In this document: piece by piece, positions 1 through 10,200 of the stretch
Layout: every line of letters begins with the position of its first letter
Numbering within the stretch: the first letter of the stretch is position 1
Source of the DNA: Meghimatium bilineatum
Lineage: Eukaryota > Mollusca > Gastropoda > Stylommatophora > Philomycidae
Direction of reading: 5' to 3'
DNA: 64,000 nt
Assembly: GCA_034231615.1 (NCBI GenBank)
Contig: CM067311.1
Location: forward strand, 23,471,967-23,535,966
The notes under the pieces: model-generated
The model's database searches: none
Told to the model about the DNA's origin: nothing
What the model saw: only the letters and a program-made list of their open reading frames with translations
Program-made: the position numbers and the translations under genes

Positions 1-141
1 ATACCAAGAAGACGATGGACCAGCGACATCAAAGAATGTATATACATATCTCTGGCCAATGGATTCCTGCTCGACCGGGACTGAGAGGCATTCAGAGTAT
101 CCACGATGAAGACAATATTCTGGAAAGAATATGTCACTTAA
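1..141 (+). mobile_element. LINE-C 3' end, cut by window edge
   Basis: Translation of the + strand gives the typical C-terminal tail of a LINE ORF2 (PRRRWTSDIK near the start, FWKEYVT then stop at 139-141). It matches the C-termini of the copies at 22510-23060 and 34330-34970. One internal stop marks it as dead. It continues to the left of the window. Confidence 0.7.
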
Positions 142-450
142 CATATATATATGATTTTACAACTTTAATTGTATACAATTTAGCAGCCATGTAGTCTATG
201 TATTACAAAGTACCAAGATGTTTTGTGTTTAGTGCTGGGTCGTAGATGCATCTTCAATAACGAACGGGGCGAGAAAAGGTGTGGGCGGGTTACCTAAACA
301 AGTCATTTACTGCTTTTCGTTGAAAATTATTTAATGTTTGTGAATTATTTTAATTTATGTAATTTTTTTGTGTGTGGAAAAGTTATTAATGGGAAAAGAA
401 AATTTACTCGGTTTTTTTTTTATTTGCTGCACAGCACAAAATGTTGTTCC
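142..450. other. AT-rich spacer
   Basis: I see no exon, known repeat or RNA gene here. It is AT-rich sequence with homopolymer runs leading into the following minisatellite. Confidence 0.6.
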
Positions 451-451
451 A

Positions 452-910
452 TTACACTAAATTATTGCTCCATAACACTAAAAGCTTGTTCCCTATCACT
501 AAAAGCGTGTTCCCTATCACTAAATACTTGTTCCCTATCACTAAATACTTGTTCCCTATCACTAAATGCTTGTTCCCTATTACTAAATGCTTGTTCCCTA
601 TCACAAAATACTTGTTCCCTATCACTAAATACTTGTTCCCTATCACTAAATGCTTGTTCCCTATTACTAAATGCTTGTTCTCTAGTACTAAAGGCTTGTT
701 CCATAGCACTTCGTGCGTACAGCTATTCCTTAGCCTTAAATGCTTGTTTTGTAGAATTAAATGCTGCTTCCGTAGAACTAAATGATTGTGCCCTAGCACT
801 AAACGCTTGTTCCCAGGCACTGCTCTTAACGCTAAATGCTTGTTTCCAAGAATTAAACTATTGTTCCCTAGCACTAAACACTTGTTCCCTAGCGCTAAGT
901 ACATGTTCAT
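452..910. repeat. 21-bp minisatellite
   Basis: About 21 imperfect units of the type CTTGTTCCCTATCACTAAAT plus one base. The period is a multiple of 3 and the unit lacks stops in several frames, so both strands appear open as seven-residue repeats. That openness is a by-product of the unit and not evidence for a protein. Units become more diverged towards the right end. Confidence 0.9.
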
Positions 911-1006
911 TATAAAAAAACTGGCATGTTATTAAATTATTTCCTGAAATGATGGGGGGGGGGAGGTGAGATTAACACCAAACATGTTTCAAATCCATAT
1001 TTACCC

Positions 1007-1239
1007 TAGTTAGTTAGTTAGTTGGCTAGTTAGTTAGTTAGTTAGTTAGTCAGTCAGTCAGTCAGTCAGTCAGTCAGTCAGTCAGTCAGTCAGCTAGCTA
1101 GCTAGTTAGTTAGTTAGTTAGCTTAGCTAGTTAGTTAGTTCATTAGTTGGTTGGTTGGTTGGTTGGTTGGTTGGTTGGTTGGTTGGTTGGTTGGTTGGTT
1201 GGTTGGTTAGTTCGTTCGTTGGTTGGTTGGTTGGTTGGT
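1007..1239. repeat. Compound tetranucleotide microsatellite
   Basis: Successive blocks of (TTAG)n, (TCAG)n, (CTAG)n, (TTAG)n and (TTGG)n with a short TTCG interruption. Each block differs from the next by one base, as expected when a point mutation spreads by slippage. Confidence 0.95.
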
Positions 1240-1244
1240 CAAGA

Positions 1245-1960
1245 GATCATCATCACACTGCACACAGAACACATCCATAGATGCCCCGATTTTTCCCCTG
1301 AGTGTTTCAGGAATTACACGACGACTGACAGTTTAAGTTCTCTGTTTGGTAACAAATATTCTTTGCCGACTACAATAATAATCATTTCTTGCCACGCCCA
1401 TATTTCAAACTCAGCTTCTTTACACTGGATATGAAAAAGGAATCATCATCATCTTCACTAATTTTGTTTGATCGGGCAATTTATTTCACAGAGTTCAATA
1501 TGTCGTCACGCTACATTTCTCTGCCATTCGATTCAGTGATAGAGCCTGCCAATTATCTGCCAGAATCTGCTCTCTCATTGCCGTAACACCCGAATGATCA
1601 GGCACAAAAATGAATGTGACACATTCCACCTTCAACCTCTCCACAGAATAAAGCCACTGTTCACAAGTACTTCAACCTCTTCACATAATAAAGTCACTAT
1701 TCACAAGTACTTCAACCTCTCCACAGCATAAAACTATTGTTCACAAATACTCCAACCTCTCCACAGCATAAAGCACTGTTCACATGTACAGCCCGCTTGT
1801 GTTTTCCTGGACATGCTCATTGAGTCGCTGTGAATACAGGCTTGATTTGTACTCTGTGCGTCCATCCAGTTTAAGACCCTGGTCACTGAATAATTTCCAT
1901 TGAAAATCTACTTGTAGTTACAGCGAAAGCACAACTCTCCTCTCGAATGGTCTTCCCTAC
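1245..1960 (-). mobile_element. Decayed RNase H LINE fragment
   Basis: On the minus strand this matches the fragment at 48790-49560 over the end of ORF2: a GNERAD-like piece of RNase H, an acidic EDDDD stretch, then an HLW-x-C-x-x-C type C-terminal knuckle. Many stops and frameshifts are present. The RNase H part (about 1630-1790) has itself expanded into four 40-bp tandem units containing TTCAACCTCTCCACA. It is a non-LTR element of the RNase H-bearing group (I/Jockey-like), long inactive. Confidence 0.6.
1630..1795. repeat. 40-bp tandem repeat, four units
   Basis: Four units carrying TTCAACCTCTCCACA, then an ATAAAG box and TGTTCACAAGTAC. The array sits inside the RNase H part of the decayed LINE and appears to have grown from it. 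Confidence 0.85.
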
Positions 1961-2880
1961 ACACGGCGCCGTGAAAGCCCATCAACCACGCACACGTCCA
2001 ACAACAGAACCACCATAGTACATAACCACATCACCATCCTTTTTATATTCTCAATGATCTTAGATTCAACAGCAATAGGACACATCTTCCTACAATCTCT
2101 ATCACGAGATTATCCGAAATGAATTATGGCAATCTACGGGTACATGTATCCATTAATCATCATGGGCCGCATCCTTCAGTGTTCACAAACTTTGTATAAC
2201 TTCCCCAGCACGCACAATCCAGGAATTTCCTGTCTTCAATCTATTACATTTCACACTAAGTATTTTCATATGCAGTGGTTTCTCCATTTGTACTCAGTCC
2301 CCCTAAAAGAATCGACACGTTGCCTGCGTGAGTACCACACTCGTAGCACGTTACTCCGTAGCTGCAAACGATTATCTCCAGGGATCTCCGAAAAAATGGA
2401 TATTAAGCCTGAGAAGAATTTGAGTAAACTCGTCTGGTGCTGGTAGGACCAGTCCCCATACTAAGTTCGAAATCAGTTGTAAGCCCTTGTACTGCCGAAC
2501 AATTCATAAAGCAATATAATCTACTATGCGTAAAAATAATGCCTATAAAATTACAACATCGAAAATTTGCTGGACTGGTCACTACCTCATACGTCATCCA
2601 TGTGTTGGATGTGTTGTACGCTGGAGAGCATATTCTCGATACTGAAAGTATTACTCATTTTTTTACCACTGCGCATGTCTGTAGTTGCTTTATGTGTATC
2701 ACGTGACCTAGTGTTACTTGTTTCTAAATCGTGTTTACTGTAGTATGACACTCCTGAGTGTTACGTATGTGCTTAATGTTTAAGATGGATTAATTTGTTA
2801 AAAAGGGTGTTATTTTAAGTAGACTTGAACTTTGTGGAGGTTTACATTCAAATATGTGTAGTTCATCCTGCTTAAACGAG
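1961..2880. other. Spacer with one dispersed repeat fragment
   Basis: There is no convincing exon. The short open frames here have no family resemblance. Around 2320-2400 is a copy of a dispersed repeat also seen at 22170-22280 and, inverted, at 22360-22455 (shared core TAGCACGTTACTCCGTAGCT and similar). Confidence 0.5.
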
Positions 2881-3190
2881 AAGCGCGGTAGCCTAGTTGA
2901 TAGTGAGCTTGCTTGCTATCACCGGGTACAGTGTGCCAGGTTCGAAATCACGTCCGGATTTTAAAAAAAGTCCGGGTCGTTATTTCTCGCTTGACACGAC
3001 CACTCCTCCGGTAGACGCATCTGTAAATGAGTAGGCCTATCTGACGCATGTTAGGGGAGGTGGAGACAGCAAGGAAGGGAACTGGCCACCCCTACCTAAT
3101 AGTTGCTGCGGCTTAGTACATGAAGAGTTATCTTAACATCCCCCACGGCAGGTTGCTGCCATGGGACCTACGTTTATCATACCTGTTTAA
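2881..3190 (+). mobile_element. tRNA-derived SINE, type 1
   Basis: The head has a pol III A box (TAGCCTAGTTGATAGTGAGC) and B box (GGTTCGAAATC) at tRNA-like spacing. The body contains AATAGTTGCTGCGGCTTAGT and GGCAGGTTGCTGCCATGG. A second copy with the same layout lies at 44064-44350. The B box departs slightly from consensus, so this copy is probably old. Confidence 0.75.
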
Positions 3191-3284
3191 AACCAAAAGT
3201 GTTTTATATCTGACTTATTTCAAAAAAAATCCTGCTATCAATACGTTATAAACTATTTGATACTTCTCATAGAATTCTCGGAGT

Positions 3285-3500
3285 AGCAATAAGAGACAGA
3301 ATCAGAAATGAAAACATCAGAAGACCAACAAACACAATGCCAATCTTAGACTACATCAGAAAACAATAGATTTAAGTGGTTTTCACATGCTTCCAGACTA
3401 CCATCAAATAGTGCCCCTCAAACACATTACTATACGGACATGATTACTACAGCCAGAGAAAGATCATACAAAAGATGGATTACAGAAAGAAAAGAGTCAA
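3285..3500 (+). mobile_element. LINE-D ORF2 fragment
   Basis: Degenerate + strand sequence resembling the fragment at 49670-49835 (shared GACTACCATCA block and a WF-x-H-x-SRLPS-like reading). Frames are broken. Only the far C-terminal part of a LINE ORF2 is left. Confidence 0.45.
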
Positions 3501-3639
3501 CGAAAACAAATATATATGAAACACACAAGAATGTTATCTCGAGAGAATTCTTCTACAACTGGCACTGCAAGGCATAAAACGAAAAACAAATTCATTGGAG
3601 TCATCTATAGGGCATTCTTTTATAACAATTTCTCTAACA

Positions 3640-3706
3640 CATTTTGGGTCAAAGGGCATGAGCCCATGGACCGCTGGATCAGCAACCAACCAACCAACAC
3701 ATTTCG
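3640..3706 (-). repeat. Dispersed repeat, TGATCCAGCGGTCCATGGG family
   Basis: Inverted copy of a short block found also at 50846-50905 and 59797-59850 (shared TGATCCAGCGGTCCATGGG then CATGCCCTT). It may be the 3' end of an element I cannot classify. Confidence 0.7.
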
Positions 3707-3796
3707 AAATTCCTGATATATTTTCTATGTGTCGTTTGTACGGTATATAACGAAATTATGTTATTATATATGTTATATATGTATGTGTGTGTCTCT

Positions 3797-3805
3797 CTCT
3801 CTCTA

Positions 3806-3868
<63 letters not shown>

Positions 3869-3875
3869 ATATATC
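3797..3875. repeat. (TA)n microsatellite
   Basis: Alternating TA with a few GT interruptions, preceded by a short (CT)n run. It lies 140 bp upstream of the first visible exon of the glycosyltransferase gene, inside the preceding intron. Confidence 0.95.
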
Positions 3876-4012
3876 TTCGGTCCGGACCAAGCTGCTATAA
3901 TGGGATTTGACTGTATATAGTTACTTCCTTTTGTCAAATGTATTCATCGGGTGCAAAAATCAGTGCGTGAATTATAACAGTAAATATTACATATTATTAT
4001 TACTGGTTATAG

Positions 4013-4278
4013 GTTCTGATTCTGCTGAGAGCAATATACAGATCTCACAATGTATACTGCTTGAACGTTGACTTGGGCGCGGGCGCCACTTTTCTCAATG
4101 CTGTCAAGATCATCACTCAATGCTTCAGCAACGTGTTCGTGGCCCAGAAGCTGGAGAATATTGTGTACGCAGGATTCAGTAGGTTTATGGCTGACATTAA
4201 CTGTATGGAGGAGTTGGTCAAACATTCTGTCAAGTGGAAATATCTACACAACATACCTGGACAACAATTTCCTCTCAG
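4013..4278 (+). CDS. GCNT-like: GCNT-like, first visible exon
   Basis: Acceptor GGTTATAG precedes and donor GTTAGT follows. The 266-base exon starts in phase 0 and leaves AG for the next exon. It encodes the start of the catalytic domain: LLRAIYR, HNVYCLNVD, FSNVFVAQKLE, YAGFSRFMADINC and WKYLHNIPGQQFPLR. This aligns residue for residue with vertebrate GCNT1/3/4. An earlier exon is required. Confidence 0.9.
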
Positions 4279-7200
4279 GTTAGTCCATTTACTGACCGTG
4301 AATGTACAGTAGATAACTTTGTTCATTACAGTGTGTCTGGGCAACTCAAACTAACAAGCTTGTCATGAAAACAAGTACAATAGATTAAACTTGTTATAAA
4401 CTATTAATGTTTAGAATAACTATATAGTAATAGAAAATATACAGGTCGTATTTGGTAAAATATTGAAAGTATTAAAAAACATCTGACTTTAAAGGTCTGT
4501 CGTTTATTTTGATCACAATTATATTAGAAAATATGCAGATTGCCATTTGCATAATATTGAAACTGGGATGTTCATATCTAGTGAGCAATGATTATCGAAA
4601 ATATACATGTCGTAAAACGTTAACTATGTCGGACATTATTCTATTTAAAAAATATCATCCTATCTGGCACAAATATACAAAATAGATTTCACACATTTAA
4701 CATACTTTTTTTTTTTAAATATGCTGGGCATATTTACAACAACCATAGAACGTATGATACATACCAGTCACGTGTCATATGGAGTGAGATTGTCGATCAT
4801 GTTTCCTCGCAACTCTTTGTCTTTTGTACTGTTAATAAATTCAGTTTTGTGACATACTTTCGTGCCACATTAACAACCCATCCCAAAATTTCTCTTCCTC
4901 TATCCCTTCTCCCCTCGATCTTTCCGGTGGTTACTAAATGTTAAAGTTTTCCTATTCTCATCAGATGCCGTCTGGCACTAGTAGGGCTAGTCCCTACGTA
5001 TGTTACATATATGTAGATCATTTATTGAAAATAGACTACCTTTAGCAAGCAATATTCAATAAAACATAATTATCACATTTAAAGTGTATTAAATATACTC
5101 AAATAATTTTAGTATCGTGGATGCTTGTGACTATAGCGACACAGACAGCAGCAAAAAGGTTAAGCAAGTTTGATAGAAGTAAGCTTCGAGATTGGTGACC
5201 AGCGTGTAGTGCGGAAATCAGTTATCTCGTACAGCTAGTCTACTAGCAATATGGTTACATGTGTTGTTCGTCCATCACAGGTGATGATAACCACTTGTCA
5301 CATCCACTTTTGAAAATTCGATTTTAGTTATGTCCTTGATTATGAGTTCGTAGATGGCTAATGAGCCCTATTCGAGCTGTAAATGTCCTTGGACAGTTCG
5401 GACATGGAATGACGACAGTAGACGGATCTTGGTCTATCCATGACTTTCTTGCTGCTCTCCGCTGTTGAGCTGCTGCATTTCTCCTCTTTTTACAAGATAT
5501 TGCGCTCTTTTTAAAATTTTAGAACGATATGTAGATCTATTTTGTGCAAGTTCTTCCCATGTATCGTGGTCTATTTCAAAGGCTTTCAGTGAGTTCTTTA
5601 ACGAGTCCTTGTAGCGCTTCTTTTAGCCACCTTGAGATCGTGTGCCCTTCTCCAGCTCACCATAGAGAAGTATCTTTGGCAGACGATGGTCTGGCATACG
5701 CACCAAATGACCTGCCCAACGAATCTGTGTCTGCATCAGGATCGTGTCAATGCTGGGGGATACCAGCTCTATCAAGGACAGTGGTATGGTCTACTTTCAA
5801 GGATGGTAAAAAAAATGTGTTCGTATTATTTCACTCAACTAATACATCCTGCTGGAAATCTAGTAGACAGTTGTCTCACAAGAGAGATCAGGTGGGAGTT
5901 TGAGAACGAACCACAAATAATAAAAATAATAATAATTTTGGTTTGTTTTAACAGGTATTTCCAATATTTTCAGGACGTTGATGAGTATTAAAAAAAAACA
6001 CATACAATGCTGAGTCCCGACATGATTGTGTTATAAGCATCGCTTGTTTGGATCTTCAGCGACAGATACACCTAATGTCACGTGGAAACTGGGGTCTGGA
6101 CTCTGGTCCAGGGTTTCAAGATTAGGACCACTGTCTACTTTCTAGTCATGTCGTAGGAGGCGACTAAAAAATGTTGGCAGATTTGCTGATAACCTATCAA
6201 TTGTGAAAAAGTAATTACCTTGTCTCGGTTTCTTACTTTTGTCTTTTGTCTTACCTTATTGACCGCTGCCTAACGAGTTAGTATTGGAGTACCTTAGGCT
6301 AAGGAAGGAAATCCTTACAGAAAATCTGGAGGGGAGACTCTAAGGCAGTCAATGGCGTATTAAACCATATTCTGCATCTCCTGCAGTTCTGCTTGTTTCT
6401 AAGTATATTGACATTGCCTTTCCCTTGGAACTAGTCAACAGAATCGGTAAGGGGGGGGGGGTTAGTGTAAATTAGCTAGGCACTTTCTCCATAAAACCTG
6501 CCCGGCAGGCAGTTATACATAGCGTTTTTTGTCTTTGCTGATATAAATTTTCTTTGGCTGACGGCACACAGTATTCGAAAAATGACCAATGAAAAATTAT
6601 GATCAGTCTCATAAGATAAGAGTGATGTGTGTTACCAGTGCAGGTGGCATATTTCTGGACAAGAGCTTGCACAAGTAGAATCGGACACTTTCAAGGCAGA
6701 ATGAAGACTGTGTTTTAGCACTACATTAAATCAGTGAAGGTTTCTCCTGATAAAAACATGTTTACCGAATATTTCAAATGTATTAGGTTTAGGTATATTC
6801 AAGTAGGAAGCATGAGGATAAATCAATTTAATTTTTACTACTAACGGGAATTGAACCAAGTTCGTTACGTTCAGGTATGCATAATGGTTTTTTTTTAAAA
6901 GATAGGAAAAGTTATATTTTAATATTTCTATGGACGTGGTACTCATTTATTTATTTATAATGCATTTTTAAAAAAAAGAAAAGTTTACTTTATTATTGTA
7001 TTCATTTTAAGTATACAAAAAAATTTCCTTAAAAATATGAGGAAACTAACTAAAGGTAAACTAAATAAGACAAATTCATCTCGTAAAAATGAAAGCAAAT
7101 ATATTTTTACCCCAATATGTTTTTTTTTCTTTTACACATTTAAATACATGTAGAGTAGCATACAAATCATGTATAATTTGAAAGTTTCAATTATCCATAA

Positions 7201-10200
7201 AAAACATCTGATTTTATAGGGAAATAAATGTGAATACACGATCAACGAAGATATATGAGTACAACTGTGTAGGGATACAGTAGAACTGCATTAGGACGCA
7301 GTACAACTGTATGGGGAGACAGTAAAAATGCATTGGGAGACAGTACAATTGTATGAGGAGACCGTACGACTGTATGGGGAGACAGTACATCTGTATGGGG
7401 AGACAATAAAACAATATGAGAAGACAATACACCAGTTAGTATACATGAAGTACAATCACATCGGTTCACAACCAATAACTTGTAATTGTTTCATGTGACC
7501 AAGGAATTTCTTATTGAAATCATAATGTATTTTCCCTCAGAACTAACCTTGAACTCGTGCAAATTTTGAATATTTACAACGGTTCCAATGACTTCCTTGG
7601 CATGCCAGGTAGAAACTCCATCCATAGGCGCTATAAGATCAAACACCATGTCATCTATGACAACATAACAGGTAAGAGATATTTAGTCAGTTTCAAACAC
7701 AATGTCATCTATGACACAATAACAGGTAAGAGATATTTAGTCAGTTTCAAACACCATGTCATCTATGAAAACAGAACAGGTAAGAGATATCTAGTCAGTT
7801 TCAAACACAATGTCATCTATGACAACATAACAGGTAAGAGATATTTAGTCAGTTTCAAACACCATGTCATCTATGACAACAGAACTGGTAAGAGATATTT
7901 TGTCGGATTCAAACACAATGTCATCTATGACAACATAACAGGTAAGAGATATTTAGTCAGTGTCAAACACCATGTCATCTATGACAACATAACAAGAGAG
8001 ATATATTTAGTCAGTGTCCAACACCATGTTATCTAATGACAACATAACAGGAGAGAGATGTTTAGTCAGTGTCCAACACCATGTTATCTAATGACAACAT
8101 AACAGGAGAGAGATGTTTAGTCAGTGTCAAAAGTCATGTTCTCTAATGACAACATAACAGGAGAGAGATGTTTAGTCAGTGTTAAACACCATGTTATCTA
8201 ATGACAACATAACAGGAGAGAGATGTTTAGTCAGTGTCAAAAGTCATGTTATCTAGTGAGAACATAACAGGAGAGAGATGTTTAGTCATTGTCAAACACC
8301 ATGTTCTCTAATGACAACATAACAGGAGAGAGATGTTTAGTCAGTGTCAAACATCATGTTATCAAATAACAACATAACAGGTAAGAGATATTTCGTCAGT
8401 TTCAAACACAATGTCATCTATGACAACATAACAGGTAAGAGATATTTAGTCAGTTTAAAACACCGTGTCATCTATGACAACAGAACAGGTAAGAGATATT
8501 TAGTCAGTTTCAAACACCATGTCATCTATGACAACATAACAGGTAAGAGATATTTAGTCAGTTTCAAACACCATGTCATCTATGACAACAGAACAGGTAA
8601 GGGATATTTTGTCGGATTCAAACACCATGTCATCTATGACAACATAACCGGAGAGAGATGTTTAGTCAGTGTCACACACCATGTCATCTATGACAACATA
8701 ACAGGAGAGATATATTTAGTCAGTGTCAAACACCATGTTATCTAATGACAACATAACAGGAGAGATATATTTAGTCAGTGTCAAACACCATGTTATCTAA
8801 TGACAACATAACAGGAGAGAGATGTTTAGTCAGTGTCAAACACCATGTTATCTAATGACAACATAACAGGAGAGAGATATTTAGTCAGTGTTAAACATCA
8901 TGTTATCAAATAACAACATAACAGGTAAGAGATATTTAGTCAGTTTCAAACACCATGTCATCTATGACAACAGAACAGGTAAGGGATATTTTGTCGGATT
9001 CAAACACCATGTCATCTATGACAACATAACCGGAGAGAGATGTTTAGTCAGTGTCACACACCATGTTATCTAATGACAACATAACAGGAGAGAGATATTT
9101 AGTCCGTGTCAAACACCATGTCATCTATGACAACATAACAGGAGAGAGATGTTTAGTCAGTTTCAAACACAATGTCATATATGACAACAGAACAGGTAAG
9201 GGATATTTTGTCGGATTCAAACACCATGTCATCTATGACAACATAACAGGAGAGAGATATTTAGTCAGTGTCACACACCATGTTCTCTAATGACAACATA
9301 ACAGAAGAGAGATATTTAGTCCGTGTCAAACACCATGTCATCTATGACAACATAACAGGAGAGAGATGTTTAGTCATTGTCAAACATCATGTTATCTAGT
9401 GACAACATAACAGGAGAGAGATGTTTAGTCAGTGTCAAACACCATCTCATCTATGACGTCTTTAGAGAATGTAATCTTCTTCTTTCTCAGCGTTCATTCT
9501 AAAACTCCCGCTGATCTCTCTTGTAGCGGGACATTGGTCCTACTAGATTTCTCGCAGGATATAGTCCAGAAAATGGAATGCGCTGTGTCACAATTTTATT
9601 TGGGCGAATGGCCTGACACATCCTAATCATCTATGATAACATCCCCAAGTGCGAGATCCTCCGTCAGTGTCAAACGATAACATTGGTGGGAGTAGAACTA
9701 GATACACGTCAGGCAGAATGAGGGATGTATTTTAAACGTTGGGCATTTGTATTTTTTTGGGAGTGGGGGGAGGGGGAGGGGGTACCAGTGGTTATCATTC
9801 TCAAAATACCACATGATTCCTCTTGTAACAGCAAAATGGTTCTTCTAGATTTTCCGAAAGATTTAGTCAAGAGAACGGAAATGCATTGCTGCTATCGTTG
9901 TTATTTATTCCATTGCCGGACACATCCAATTTCGACGCTTGTTCTTGCTTCATTGGCCAGTGCCTGTGACAAGATTTTATATTTGTACATTCTTTTACAT
10001 TTAAAATTGTACATTTGAAATTCGTCCGATATCAACTCCCTTGTCAAATGAAAATATAACTGTGCTTCTTATTGCGAGGAACACTTTTTTTCAAACGCGG
10101 ACATTACATACCGCGGAGCTTACATACCGCGGACTTTATATATACTGCGGTCGTTACATACCGCGGAGGTTACATACCATGAAGGTTACATACCGTCAAG

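Noticed and set aside
334..915. Open frame of 193 codons rich in CSLSLNA repeats
   Set aside because: It is a 21-bp minisatellite whose unit happens to lack stops in three frames on both strands. There is no codon bias or family match.
3516..3716. Short open frame
   Set aside because: Covers a LINE-D scrap and a dispersed repeat; no gene signal.
7640..9460. CRISPR-like array (regular repeats)
   Set aside because: Units are contiguous with no unique spacers, and the DNA is eukaryotic. The same holds for the 38-bp array at 20248-20972.
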